From positions 782,501 to 846,500 of the forward strand of contig NZ_CP084910.1 in NCBI RefSeq assembly GCF_020535245.1: a stretch of DNA of 64,000 nt, in the 5' to 3' direction. Below, piece after piece: positions 24,963-33,543 of this stretch. A program made the position numbers and the translations under genes. Below the pieces are notes generated by a model. The model ran no database searches. It saw only the letters and a program-made list of their open reading frames with translations, and had not been told where the DNA came from. The DNA comes from Asticcacaulis sp. AND118 (lineage in GTDB: Bacteria > Pseudomonadota > Alphaproteobacteria > Caulobacterales > Caulobacteraceae). The first letter of the stretch is position 1, and every line of letters starts with the position of its first letter.

Positions 24963-25205
24963 GTGGCTGAGCGTGTCGCGCACGGTGGCCATCATATTCC
25001 GGATATTGACATCGAACGTCGCTTCCCCCGTAGTCTGCGTAATCTGATGTTGGTTTACAGGCTGGCCGTCAGCGAATGCCGTGCCTATTTAAATACAGGA
25101 GATGTGCCGCAGCGTCTTTTCGAGCAATCCGGAGATATGATCATCGTATTCGACGAGGATGTGTATGCGGCTAATGGAGAGCAGCCGATTGACCGACAAG
25201 TCTGA
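24963..25205 (+). pseudogene. C-terminal remnant of a Zeta-toxin-family (predicted ABC-type ATPase) kinase
   Basis: The 80 residues beginning at a GTG, AERVAHGGHHIPDIDIERRF and then RSLRNLMLVYRLAVSECRAY, match the C-terminal end of Zeta-toxin-like P-loop kinases (pattern VxxGGHxIPxxxIxRRFxRSLxNL). A complete protein would carry about 110 more N-terminal residues including Walker A. Going upstream the frame stays open only into the family B repeat, where a TGA occurs at 24924. The 5' part is therefore lost, and the repeat marks the break. The fragment is probably non-functional. Confidence 0.65.
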
Positions 25206-25368
25206 GTTCAAGCGAAAATCAGAGCAAGCCTTTGCCGCCTTGCAAGGGGCTGTGTCCGACGCCATCGAGCGCAAGCGCCGTCTGGGGCAGTACTGGGTCG
25301 TCTGGGACGGTGAGAAGCCGGTCGAGGTCTATCCTGAAAATGCCGTTGACCGTCCGGCTGCCGAATGA
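25174..25368 (+). CDS. Small protein associated with Zeta-like kinases
   Basis: A 64-residue protein overlapping the preceding remnant. FAALQGAVSDAIERKRRLGQYWVVWDGEKPVEVYP follows the pattern of small proteins encoded beside Zeta-like predicted ATPases (helix, then a short strand with V-x-W-x-x-G-K-x-V). It may be the former antitoxin or partner, now left without an intact kinase. The stop overlaps the zincin ATG by 4 bases, so it may be kept because translation of the zincin is coupled to it. The start is uncertain. Confidence 0.6.
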   Translation: MESSRLTDKSEFKRKSEQAFAALQGAVSDAIERKRRLGQYWVVWDGEKPVEVYPENAVDRPAAE

Positions 25369-25775
25369 CTGTAACGACTTTCGGACCGCCGCCGTCACTG
25401 GGCGATATAGAGACCGCGGCAAGAGATACGCTGGCCAAGCTGCCGGAGCCTTTTGCCGGTTATCTGCGCGATGTCGTGCTGATCATCGAGGACTTCCCTT
25501 CCGAGGACCTGCTGGCCGAATTGGGTATGGAAGACCCGTTCGAGCTGACGGGCCTGTACACGGGCCGTCCGGCGGAAACCGAGGTCTATACCGGCGATCT
25601 GCCGCCGATGATCCACCTGTTCCGCCGTCCGATCCTCGATGAGTGGGCCGAGACGGGCGTGCCCCTCAATGAGTTGGTGGCGCACATCCTGATCCACGAG
25701 GCCGGGCATCATTTCGGCCTCAGCGACGACGATATGGAGTGGCTGGAGGACGAACTGAAAAAGCCCGTTCACTGA
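25365..25775 (+). CDS. Minimal zincin metallopeptidase-like protein
   Basis: A 136-residue member of the small MMP-like zincin family (PF06262-type). The HExxHxxG motif is HEAGHHFG at 111-118, followed by DDDMEWLED. FAGYLRDVVLIIEDFP near residues 30-44 is also typical. Substrates are unknown for the family. It overlaps the previous gene and its stop is adjacent to the stop of the convergent GH97 gene. Confidence 0.85.
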   Translation: MTVTTFGPPPSLGDIETAARDTLAKLPEPFAGYLRDVVLIIEDFPSEDLLAELGMEDPFELTGLYTGRPAETEVYTGDLPPMIHLFRRPILDEWAETGVPLNELVAHILIHEAGHHFGLSDDDMEWLEDELKKPVH

Positions 25776-27824
25776 TCACTTACGATTCTTCGTCTTCGCC
25801 TCCGGCATCAGCACGATCACCCCGCCGCCATTGGCCGCCATATCGAGCGTCAGGCTCTCGCCCTTTGCCGTCCTGATCTGACGGCGTTTCAGGGTTGAGA
25901 CGCTCTCGCCGTCCTGCCAGAGGGTCGCCGTGTATGCGCCGTCGCCTAGGAAACCCAGCGGCACCTTTACGGACTTCGCCTTGTCCGTCATGCCGCCGAT
26001 GAACCAGCGGTCGCCTGAGCGTCGGGCGATGACCACATGGTCGTCTATATCCCCGGCGATGAAGCGCGTCTCATCCCACGAAGCGGGCACGACTTTCAGG
26101 AAATCGACGCCGTCTTCGAGGGAGCCGTCGGCTTTTTTGTAGGCCGGGGGGCTGTCCGACACCATCTGGAATGGACTCTCATAGACCACATACATGGCCA
26201 GCCCGGCACCGCGCGTGGTCATGACGTAGGGATTGATGAAGCGCTGTTCAGCCGGGAAATCGTCAGGCCTGGCATGGCGGAAACCGCCCGGCGTATAGTC
26301 CATCGGCCCCAAAAGACCACGGGTAAAGGCCAGAGTCACATTGTGCTTTGCCGTGATGCGCCGGCTCCACTTGTTGTTCTCGGCCCCCAGCACGCCTTCC
26401 TGCGTCATGTAGTTGGGATAGGTCCGCGTCAGGCCCGCCGGCGGAAAGGCCCCGTGCAGGTCGACCATCAGCCTGTGATCGGCGGCTTTTGACAACAGTC
26501 GGTGATAAAAGGGCATGATCTCCTGATCGTTGCGGTTCAGGAAATCGACCTTGACGCCCTTCACGCCCCATTTCTCATAGATTGCCAGCGCTTCGTCCAG
26601 TTGCCTGTCGAGTTGCTGCCACTGCAGCCAGATCCAGACGCCGACCCCCCTGGCTTTCGCATAGCGGACGATTTCGGCGATATCCATTTCCGGCTTGGGT
26701 CTGGTCACGTCGGCGGCGGGGTTCGGCTCCACGGTCGAGCCGACCGACCAGCCTTCATCGATGAGGATATAGGCGAAGCCCATCTCCGCCGCGAAGTCGG
26801 CATAGGCCTTGTAGGTGGCGGTATTCATGCCGGAAACCTGGCCATTGGCGTTGTGCGGGGCGGGCAGCGGGAACTGATTGCCATTCCACCAGTCCCAGGC
26901 CGACAGACCCGGTTTGATCCAGCCTGTGTCGGCAATCTTCGAAGGCGCGGCCAGTGCATTGATCAGTTCGGATTCGATCAGTTGACCGGCGCTATCGCCC
27001 AGCATGACCACGCGCCAGGGCGTGCGGAATCCTTGCGCCGCATCGATGTGCGCCGCACGCGTGTTGAAGCGCGCGCCGGGGTCGTTATCCTTGCGCGGGG
27101 TGAGCGTCAGGCGCACGCCCGGCGCGCCGTCATTGAGGCCGGTATAATAGGCTCCGGGATAGATCTGCGGATCGGATTCGGCGATGGCGAAGGCCGCCTC
27201 CCCGGTTCGGCACACCACCGGGGCCTGAAACAGATGGAAGGGACGGAACTGCGAGGCCCTGATGGCGTCGTGCTCGCCCTCGAAGCTGTTCTCGTAGCGG
27301 CCCTGATTAAGACCGTGGCAATCGTAATCGCCGGCGAAGCGATAGGCCGTGGCCTCGTCCTGAATGTCCAGTGCGCCGACGCCATCCTGCGCCGGGATGA
27401 CGTAGCGGAAGGCCACCCCGTCATCATAGGCGCGCACCATCAGTTGCAGGCGCGGCAGGTCGGCCTTGCCGGTGTCGAAGGTCAGGGTGCTCTGACCGTA
27501 GGCCGCGCGGACGTGCTTCGTCTTGCCGACCGGCAGGGTGAAGTCGTCGATACCGGTGGTGGTCGCCTGCGCCGCCAGCTTGAGACCGCCGTCGCCCAGC
27601 GTGGTGCCGAAGGGCGGGCGGTTTTGCAGAACAAGGCCCAACGCAGAGGTGTCGATGATCGCCTTGCCGTTACGGCTGATGCGATAGGTCAGGGCGCCGG
27701 AATCGCTGAGAGTCACCTCGATGGTGTTGCGGCGGTCAGGAGAGGCGGTGGAAACGGTCTGGGCCGATGCGGCGCCCGTCGTCAGGGACAGGCAGAAGGC
27801 CAAAAGGGCGACGGACCGTTTCAT
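25776..27824 (-). CDS. Glycoside hydrolase family 97 (alpha-glucosidase/alpha-galactosidase)
   Basis: A 682-residue secreted enzyme. Signal peptide about 1-21. The N-terminal GH97 beta-domain (IEVTLSDSGALTYRISRNGK) is followed by the (beta/alpha)8 barrel with LSAWDWWNGNQFPLP, FAYILIDEGW, KGVKVDFLNRNDQEIM and VDLHGAFPPAGLTRTYPN, then a C-terminal beta-domain. GH97 contains inverting glucosidases and retaining galactosidases, and the mechanism is set by the residue near KVDF, which I cannot assign with confidence. It would act in the periplasm on starch- or galactoside-derived oligosaccharides. No sugar-uptake partner adjoins it. Confidence 0.92.
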   Translation of the reverse strand: MKRSVALLAFCLSLTTGAASAQTVSTASPDRRNTIEVTLSDSGALTYRISRNGKAIIDTSALGLVLQNRPPFGTTLGDGGLKLAAQATTTGIDDFTLPVGKTKHVRAAYGQSTLTFDTGKADLPRLQLMVRAYDDGVAFRYVIPAQDGVGALDIQDEATAYRFAGDYDCHGLNQGRYENSFEGEHDAIRASQFRPFHLFQAPVVCRTGEAAFAIAESDPQIYPGAYYTGLNDGAPGVRLTLTPRKDNDPGARFNTRAAHIDAAQGFRTPWRVVMLGDSAGQLIESELINALAAPSKIADTGWIKPGLSAWDWWNGNQFPLPAPHNANGQVSGMNTATYKAYADFAAEMGFAYILIDEGWSVGSTVEPNPAADVTRPKPEMDIAEIVRYAKARGVGVWIWLQWQQLDRQLDEALAIYEKWGVKGVKVDFLNRNDQEIMPFYHRLLSKAADHRLMVDLHGAFPPAGLTRTYPNYMTQEGVLGAENNKWSRRITAKHNVTLAFTRGLLGPMDYTPGGFRHARPDDFPAEQRFINPYVMTTRGAGLAMYVVYESPFQMVSDSPPAYKKADGSLEDGVDFLKVVPASWDETRFIAGDIDDHVVIARRSGDRWFIGGMTDKAKSVKVPLGFLGDGAYTATLWQDGESVSTLKRRQIRTAKGESLTLDMAANGGGVIVLMPEAKTKNRK

Positions 27825-27933
27825 GAAGAACTCCCTGTTTTATCTGTTCAGGGCAGGAAGCCGCAAAGTGCGACGAGGGTCAAGCGCTTAAAGGAAAGCC
27901 GATACAGCTATTAAGCTTCAACCATTACGCGTA

Positions 27934-27948
27934 TTAATCTCAGGTTAA
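27934..27948. promoter_or_regulatory. Perfect CtrA-type site (TTAA-N7-TTAA)
   Basis: TTAA at 27934-27937 and TTAA at 27945-27948 with a 7-base spacer, the full consensus for the cell-cycle regulator CtrA. It lies 81 bases before the small ORF at 28029 and 110 bases before the GH97 start, so either could be controlled. A further TTAA half-site occurs nearby at about 27911. Confidence 0.6.
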
Positions 27949-28028
27949 GAGAACAGCATTATTCTTGTGACTTCGGCGTGTTATGCGCGTCGTTCAAGTG
28001 TGCGTTCCTAGTATCAGGGCTTATCCGT

Positions 28029-28190
28029 ATGCGTACCCCCGACCTGCCTGCCGCTCCACAGCCGCGCACCGATCCGCATCGGGGGAAGCTGCCTGCTTCC
28101 GAAATCTACATTCCTCCCCACCATTCCGGCCTCATCGGTTTCATCGAGACCGTGATCCGCTTTACCCGCCGGTTTTGCTACGGCGTGTAA
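28029..28190 (+). CDS. Small hypothetical protein (53 residues)
   Basis: MRTPDLPAAP opens a proline-rich, basic N-terminal half; the C-terminal half (HHSGLIGFIETVIRFTRRFC) is amphipathic and could lie on a membrane. Codon use is GC-rich at third positions like neighbouring genes. It is followed at once by hairpins and preceded by a CtrA-type site. I know no family for it. An upstream ATG at 27978 would add 17 residues. Confidence 0.5.
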   Translation: MRTPDLPAAPQPRTDPHRGKLPASEIYIPPHHSGLIGFIETVIRFTRRFCYGV

Positions 28191-28191
28191 A

Positions 28192-28238
28192 CGGCAGGCG
28201 TGCCTGCCGCGGCGGGAGGGACCGGATTGCCTCCCGCC
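28192..28238 (+). terminator. Tandem GC-rich hairpins after the small ORF
   Basis: CGGCAGGC/GCCTGCCG (28192-28199 with 28202-28209) and GGCGGGAGG/CCTCCCGCC (28211-28219 with 28230-28238). They sit 2 bases after the stop codon; there is no long T-run. Confidence 0.55.
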
Positions 28239-28250
28239 GAAACTCTTAAA

Positions 28251-28294
28251 GCGCATTCCAAAAAGTGTGCAGCGGTTTTTGAAATCAAATGCGC
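28251..28294. repeat. Palindromic intergenic element, family A (copy 5)
   Basis: GCGCATT (28251-28257) and AATGCGC (28288-28294) flank the core CCAAAAAGTGTGCAGCGG. Twenty-five bases (28256-28280) are identical to 51429-51453. Confidence 0.85.
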
Positions 28295-28308
28295 GATAAA
28301 GCTAAAGC

Positions 28309-28995
28309 TTACGAGGCGCGGTAATCGTTGAGCACGACGCCGACCTGTGCGGCTTCGTCCTCGTGCTCCGGCTCGCGCACGGTTTCGGCCAGTGCGGCCT
28401 CGTACCACGCCTGCATGGCGGGTAAGGCCAGAAGCCGCTCGACATAGGCCTGCGCTGGCGGGCTCAGTGGCAGGCCGTAGGTCTGCACCCGGAAGGCCAC
28501 CGGGCAGTAGAAGGCGTCGGCGGCGGTAAAATGCTCGCCCGCCAGGAACGGTCCGCCGAAGCGGCTCAGTCCTTCGCTGAATAGGGCGTCCAGTCGGTCG
28601 ATATTGCGTTGAAGTGCGGGCGTGATCTCGTGCAGGCGGATGCGCAGGCCGCAGTTCATGGTGCAGATATTGCGCAATACGGAAAAGCCGGAGTGCATCT
28701 CCGCCGCCGCCGAACGGGCGAAGGCGCGGGCTTCGCGGTCGGCGGGCCATACCGCCGGATGGGCTTCGTAGACATATTCGGCGATAGCCAGCGAATCCCA
28801 CACGGTCAGGCCGCCATCACCCAGCGCCGGAACCAGCGCCGTGGGCGAGAAGGCCTTGAACTGCACATTCTCGCCAATGGCGGTCGAGAAAAAGTGCATG
28901 TGCTCGGTGAACGGGATGTCCAACGCGCGCAGCAGCACCCACGGCCGCAGCGACCACGAGGAATAGTTCTTGTTGGCGATATGCAGGTCGTACAT
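28309..28995 (-). CDS. Glutathione S-transferase family protein
   Basis: About 228 residues. The N-terminal thioredoxin-like domain begins MYDLHIANKNYSSWSLRPW, with the candidate catalytic Ser in YSSWS as in the YfcF/maleylacetoacetate-isomerase-like branch, followed by the helical C-terminal domain. The substrate is unknown; these enzymes conjugate or use glutathione in detoxification. The ATG at 28993-28995 is chosen because it starts directly at the first beta-strand. Family A repeat copy 5 lies just past its 3' end. Confidence 0.85.
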   Translation of the reverse strand: MYDLHIANKNYSSWSLRPWVLLRALDIPFTEHMHFFSTAIGENVQFKAFSPTALVPALGDGGLTVWDSLAIAEYVYEAHPAVWPADREARAFARSAAAEMHSGFSVLRNICTMNCGLRIRLHEITPALQRNIDRLDALFSEGLSRFGGPFLAGEHFTAADAFYCPVAFRVQTYGLPLSPPAQAYVERLLALPAMQAWYEAALAETVREPEHEDEAAQVGVVLNDYRAS

Positions 28996-29103
28996 CAGGG
29001 CCTCCGTTTGATAGGGAGCCATTATGTACACAGCCGCTAAAGCCCGGAAGTGGCGAAACTGACGCTCATCGTATAAAAACTGCCAAGCTTTAGCCGATCA
29101 GAC

Positions 29104-29928
29104 CTACCCGAACTGGAAACCGCTGACCGCCGTGTTCATCGGCTTAAGCACTTCGTCATAGGTGCGTACCCCCGCCGCATCGCTCGCCGCGCCGGCGGCG
29201 ACGAACAGCGGCACCAGATGGTCCTCATGCGGGTGAGCGATGCGCGCGCCGGCGCCTTTCGACCAGTCGCGCAACAGGGCCTCGCGCGCTTCGCCGCGAT
29301 GGGCCGTCAGCGTGTCGTTCAGCCAGTCGTTGAAATGGTGCGAGCCATTGATCGGCTCATAGGCCAGACTCATGCGGATAAGCGCCTTGAGGTCGTGGAA
29401 GCTCATGCCCGAGGCGACGATCAACACGCCTTCGTCACGTAAGGGGGCGAGCGCCTTGCCCAGAGCGATATGGTCCGCAGGGTTCCAGTTCTTCTTGATC
29501 GACAACTGCACCACCGGAATGTCGGCGTCGGGATACATCAGCAGGAAGGGCACGAAGACGCCGTGGTCGTAGTCGCGCGTGTCGTCGCGATCGACGCGGA
29601 TGCCGGCTTCACCGGCCAGGGCGACGACGCGCTCGGCCAGTTCGGGCGAACCCGGCGCGGGATAGTTCAACTGGTAGGTATGTTCCGGAAAGCCGTAATA
29701 GTCGAACAGCATGCCGGGCTTCGCCTTGGTCTGGACGGTGAACGCGTCCGTCATCCAGTGGGCGGAAATGACCAGTATGGCCTTGGGACGCTGGCCCACC
29801 TGCTGCGCAATGCCGCGCAGATAGTCGCCCATGCGATCCCAGATATGCGGCGGGTTCCAGTCCATGAAGAAGCACGGACCGCCGCCGTGCGGGATATAGA
29901 GGGTGGGCAGGGGGCCTTGTGCCGTCAT
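29104..29928 (-). CDS. DODA/LigB-type extradiol ring-cleavage dioxygenase
   Basis: A 274-residue class III extradiol dioxygenase of the DODA (YgiD) group, which cleaves catecholic substrates such as DOPA using Fe(II) or Zn. Metal and substrate residues are visible in YIPHGGGPCFF (H14), VISAHWMT (H57) and YDHGVFVPF. The physiological substrate is unknown for bacterial YgiD-type enzymes. Separated from the yceI gene upstream by a terminator, so it has its own promoter. Confidence 0.9.
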   Translation of the reverse strand: MTAQGPLPTLYIPHGGGPCFFMDWNPPHIWDRMGDYLRGIAQQVGQRPKAILVISAHWMTDAFTVQTKAKPGMLFDYYGFPEHTYQLNYPAPGSPELAERVVALAGEAGIRVDRDDTRDYDHGVFVPFLLMYPDADIPVVQLSIKKNWNPADHIALGKALAPLRDEGVLIVASGMSFHDLKALIRMSLAYEPINGSHHFNDWLNDTLTAHRGEAREALLRDWSKGAGARIAHPHEDHLVPLFVAAGAASDAAGVRTYDEVLKPMNTAVSGFQFG

Positions 29929-29945
29929 GGTCGCTAACCTGAAAA

Positions 29946-29976
29946 CAAAACGGGGCGCGGTCTGACCGCGCCCCGT
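29946..29976 (-). terminator. Rho-independent terminator after yceI-like gene
   Basis: A 12-bp perfect stem (ACGGGGCGCGGT, 29950-29961, with 29965-29976), CTG loop, and a T-rich stretch following in the minus direction. Confidence 0.88.
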
Positions 29977-29998
29977 GAAATGAACCGGGAGGCCGGTC

Positions 29999-30580
29999 TT
30001 ACTTCTTGTTGGCTTCCGAGGTGATGACGAGGCTGATTTCGTCGCTCACCGCCGGAACGTAGGCGCCGATGCCGAAGTCCGAACGCTTGATCTGGCCCGT
30101 GGCGCTGAAGCCCGCGGTCTTCACGCCCTTCATGTTGGCGCCGATCTTGTTCAGCTTGACATCGAGCGTCACCGGCTTGGTCACGCCGTGGATGGTCAGA
30201 TCGCCGGTCACCTTGGCGGTGTCCTTGCCCGACACCTCGACCTTGGTCGACTTGAAGGTCGCGGTCGGGTACTTGGCGGCGTCGAAGAAATCCGGCTTCT
30301 TCAGGTGCTCGTCCAGGGCGGCGACGCCGGTGTTCAGGCCGTCGATGGCGAAGGAAACTTCGACCGACGAGGCGGCCGGGTTGGCTTCGTCCAGCACCAG
30401 CGTGCCGACGGCGTTCATGAACTTGCCGGTCGGCTTGGAGAAGCCGAAATGGGTCCACGAGAAGACGACTTCGGTATGGGTCGCTTCGATGGCGAAGGTT
30501 TCGGGCGCGGCGAGGGCCGGGCTCAGAGAGCCGGCGAACAGGGCGGCGGCCAGAAGGGTGGATTTGAAGACGTGACGCAT
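29999..30580 (-). CDS. YceI-family periplasmic lipid-binding protein
   Basis: About 193 residues with a signal peptide (MRHVFKSTLLAAALFAGSL, cut near ALAA). The mature lipocalin-like barrel shows the family pattern FAIEATHTEVVFSWTHFGFS near its start and GDLTIHGVTKPVTLDV later. YceI proteins bind isoprenoid or fatty-acyl ligands in the periplasm. ATG at 30578-30580 with GGAGCC just upstream. Divergent from the TonB receptor gene. Confidence 0.92.
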   Translation of the reverse strand: MRHVFKSTLLAAALFAGSLSPALAAPETFAIEATHTEVVFSWTHFGFSKPTGKFMNAVGTLVLDEANPAASSVEVSFAIDGLNTGVAALDEHLKKPDFFDAAKYPTATFKSTKVEVSGKDTAKVTGDLTIHGVTKPVTLDVKLNKIGANMKGVKTAGFSATGQIKRSDFGIGAYVPAVSDEISLVITSEANKK

Positions 30581-30720
30581 GACGGGCTCCTTGGAACGAA
30601 AATCAGTTATACGTAACAATAAGGGTTACGGTTGCGGCTGGCAAGGGCGAAACGCGAAAAAAATAACACGAACCTTCTATTACGTACGAAAGACGGCGGC
30701 GTTCACAGTTAAGCGTCGAA

Positions 30721-30740
30721 TTGTCGCTTTTGCGTGACAG
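30721..30740 (-). promoter_or_regulatory. PHO-box-like motif upstream of the TonB-dependent receptor
   Basis: On the minus strand this reads CTGTCACGCA followed by AAAGCGACAA. The first ten bases are identical to 33467-33476 upstream of the PhoD gene. It lies 115 bases before the receptor start, and a second GTGTCATAAG lies at about 30791. The match to the PhoB consensus is partial. Confidence 0.35.
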
Positions 30741-30854
30741 GTGGCGGCAATCTTGGCGAAGGCGGCGCGATTGTGGCGTCTGCAACCATAGTGTCATAAG
30801 CTTTCGTTAAGCCTCTCTCCCGATTGTCCCTCTGTGACCCGAAGGAAGCTCTCC

Positions 30855-33401
30855 ATGTCCGTCCTGCGTCTTGCCCCCGTTTCCCTGCTGGCCCTGATGG
30901 TGGCCGCGCCTGCTGTCGCCCAGACAGACGTCAAGACTGAGGTCAGGACGGAGGTCAAAACTCAGGCCGATGATGGCGCCGTGCCGGAAATCGTGGTCAC
31001 GATGCAAAAGCGCGAGCAGAAGCTGCTCAACGTCCCAGCGGCGGTGACGGGGTTCAACGCGTCCTTCATGAACGATGTCGGCATCACCGACTTCGCCGAA
31101 CTGTCGCTGTTCGTGCCGGGGTTCGAAGTGCAGGATCAGTCGCCGAACAATCCCGGCTTCGTGATGCGCGGCATCACCTCCGATTCGGGCGCGGCCACCG
31201 GCGAAGCGCGCGTGTCGGTGTTTCAGGACGGCGTGTCGATCTCGCGTTCGCGCGGGGCCTATGTCGAACTGTTCGATCTCGATCGCGTTGAAGTGGCCAA
31301 GGGCCCGCAATCGACCCTGTTCGGCCGCGGCGCGCTGATCGGCGCCGTCAACGTCATTCAGGCCAAGGCCAAGCCGGTGCTGGACGCCCGCGCGGCGGTC
31401 AGCGTCGGCGACTACGACTACCGCATGGTCGACGCCATGGTGAATGTGCCCCTGACCGAAACCCTGGCTGTGCGCCTGTCGGGGCGCACCAAGCACCGCG
31501 ACGGCTATACCGAGAACCTGCTGGGGGGTGAGAACTTCAACGGTCTCGGCACCGACGCCCTGCGCTTCACGGCGTCCTGGCATCCGACCGACACCCTGCA
31601 TTTCGACCTGATCACCAACTATCAGAAGGACTCGACCCCGGGTACGGGCTTCAAGTCGGGCACCTTCAACCCGACAAACCCGCAAACCGGCGCGGTGATC
31701 GGCGACCTGTCGCCCACCTCCGGCGCGGCTCTGGCCAATCCGTCGGGCTTCAAGAACCGCGATCTGGGTCTTGAGCGCACCGTCACCGGCACCACGCTTC
31801 TGGGTGAGTGGCGTCTGTCCGGCGACTACCGCCTCTCGTCGATTACCGCCTATCGCCGCTTCTCGGCGTCGGAAGTGTTCGACGCCGACGGCATGTCCCT
31901 GCCGGTTCTGGCCGTCGCCGAAGACGCCAGGGGCAAGCAGTGGTCGCAGGAACTGCGCCTGAACTACGATGCCGGCGGCGCCGTGTCGTGGTTCGCCGGT
32001 CTCGGCTACTTCAAGGAAGAGGCCGAAACCCGCGTGCCGATGCAGATCGACGAGCGCGTCGCCGGCCTGTTCCTGACCAACAACCTGCCGCGCCCGACGC
32101 CGCTGTCCCTGCCGATGATCGCCGCCGCGGCTCCGACCGCCTTCGGCCCCTTGGCCCCCTATATCAACAGCGCCCACCGCGAATCCTCGGCCAACTATGG
32201 CGAGACGGAATCGATCGACGCCTATGCCGACGTCACCTGGCGCGTCACGCCGAAGCTCGAACTGAGCGCCGGTGTGCGCTATACGCAGGACGACAAGGTG
32301 TCGGGCTATTCGGCTTCGGTGGAAACCCCGTCGGTGCTGGCCGCCGCTTCGAGCCTGACGCCGGTAATCACCGCCAATGTGCAGGCGCAGGTGACGCAAC
32401 TGGTGACGCAGTACGTCATGGCCAATGGCACCATGCCGCCGCAATCGCAGATCAATGCCTGGACGGCGGCGGTGACTCCCGTCGTCGTGCAGGCCGTCGT
32501 GGCCGGCATGCCGCCGGTCGGCATCTTCAAGCAGCCGACGCCAGGCAACGGCAACCGCATCGATCAGAGCTTTTCGGATGACGGCGTGACCTTCCGCCTC
32601 GTCGGCCGCTACGCCTTCAGCGAGACGGTCAATGCCTACGCCTCGGTGGCGCGCGGCCGTCAGCCGAAGGTCCTGTCGGGCGATTCGGGCGCGACCCCGC
32701 TGGCCGCGCCGAAGTTCACCTATGCCGACGCCGAAACGGTCGACAGCGCCGAAATCGGCCTGAAAACGCGCCTGATGGGCGGTCGCCTGAGCTGGGACAC
32801 GGCGGTCTACGGCTATAAGTATGAGAACTTCCAGACGCAGGTTTCGACCTCGACCGGCGGCCTGATCACGGTCAGCGCCGGTGAAGCCGACGCCTACGGC
32901 CTGGAAACGCAGGCCTATTACCGCGTGACGCCGGGGGCCGACCTCTTCCTGACCTACGCCTACAGCCACGCCCGCTTCGGCAATGGCCTGTACGAAGGCA
33001 ACCGCTTCCGCCTGAACCCGGATCACAGCCTGTCGCTGGGCGGCCGCTTCAAGTTCGCGACGCAGAACACGCGCTTCTGGTTCACCCCGACCTATACCTG
33101 GCAGTCGGAGGTGGTGTTCAGCGACGACAACGACCTGCCGCAGCATCAGCCGGCGGTGCCGAACCTGCGCCCGGTGGCCGACACGAAGCCGGACGAGACG
33201 CAGAAGGCCTATGGCCTGCTCAACCTGCGTCTGGGCTTCGCGCCACTGAACGCGCCGTGGTCGGTCGAAATCTTCGCCGACAACGTCACGGATGAGGCCT
33301 ATATCAAGGATGCCGGCAATACGGGCGACAATCTCGGCATCGCCACCTTCATCGCCGGTGAGCCGCGTATAGTCGGCGTGACGCTGCGCTTCAACTACTG
33401 A
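30855..33401 (+). CDS. TonB-dependent outer-membrane receptor
   Basis: About 848 residues. Signal peptide (about 1-23, ending AVAQ), then the plug domain with EIVVTMQKREQKLLNVPAAVT (a TonB-box-like start and conserved plug strand), VMRGI, DLDRVEVAKGPQSTLFGRGA, and the 22-strand barrel ending VGVTLRFNY with the C-terminal aromatic typical of outer-membrane proteins. The ligand is unknown. Position before a PhoD phosphatase and shared promoter motifs suggest a phosphate-containing substrate, but that is inference. ATG 30855 with GAAGGA 8 bases upstream. Confidence 0.93.
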   Translation: MSVLRLAPVSLLALMVAAPAVAQTDVKTEVRTEVKTQADDGAVPEIVVTMQKREQKLLNVPAAVTGFNASFMNDVGITDFAELSLFVPGFEVQDQSPNNPGFVMRGITSDSGAATGEARVSVFQDGVSISRSRGAYVELFDLDRVEVAKGPQSTLFGRGALIGAVNVIQAKAKPVLDARAAVSVGDYDYRMVDAMVNVPLTETLAVRLSGRTKHRDGYTENLLGGENFNGLGTDALRFTASWHPTDTLHFDLITNYQKDSTPGTGFKSGTFNPTNPQTGAVIGDLSPTSGAALANPSGFKNRDLGLERTVTGTTLLGEWRLSGDYRLSSITAYRRFSASEVFDADGMSLPVLAVAEDARGKQWSQELRLNYDAGGAVSWFAGLGYFKEEAETRVPMQIDERVAGLFLTNNLPRPTPLSLPMIAAAAPTAFGPLAPYINSAHRESSANYGETESIDAYADVTWRVTPKLELSAGVRYTQDDKVSGYSASVETPSVLAAASSLTPVITANVQAQVTQLVTQYVMANGTMPPQSQINAWTAAVTPVVVQAVVAGMPPVGIFKQPTPGNGNRIDQSFSDDGVTFRLVGRYAFSETVNAYASVARGRQPKVLSGDSGATPLAAPKFTYADAETVDSAEIGLKTRLMGGRLSWDTAVYGYKYENFQTQVSTSTGGLITVSAGEADAYGLETQAYYRVTPGADLFLTYAYSHARFGNGLYEGNRFRLNPDHSLSLGGRFKFATQNTRFWFTPTYTWQSEVVFSDDNDLPQHQPAVPNLRPVADTKPDETQKAYGLLNLRLGFAPLNAPWSVEIFADNVTDEAYIKDAGNTGDNLGIATFIAGEPRIVGVTLRFNY

Positions 33402-33442
33402 GCATGATCGCCTCCCCATTGCGGCGCGATGGGGAGGAGGGC

Positions 33443-33495
33443 CTGTGAATAAGCCTGTGAACAAAACTGTCACGCAGGCGCAATAACGCTGTCAC
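33443..33495 (+). promoter_or_regulatory. Tandem PHO-box-like repeats before phoD
   Basis: CTGTGAA (33443), CTGTGAA (33455), CTGTCAC (33467) and CTGTCAC (33489) occur at 12, 12 and 22-base steps, all on the plus strand, ending 48 bases before the PhoD start. PhoB binds direct CTGTCAT-type repeats at 11-base steps; the 12-base steps are a mismatch to that. Confidence 0.5.
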
Positions 33496-33543
33496 CGAAG
33501 CACCTTATGGCCATTCCCGACTCAGTGTCAGGGGACGGCGCAG

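Noticed and set aside
26502-27914. A 470-codon plus-strand frame opposite the GH97 gene
   Set aside because: Antisense shadow without signal peptide or domain; the GH97 reading is unambiguous.
30807-33473. An 888-codon open frame antisense to the TonB-dependent receptor
   Set aside because: It is a shadow frame created by high-GC codon bias. It is rich in Arg, Gly, Ala and His with no domain, whereas the plus strand has an obvious receptor.
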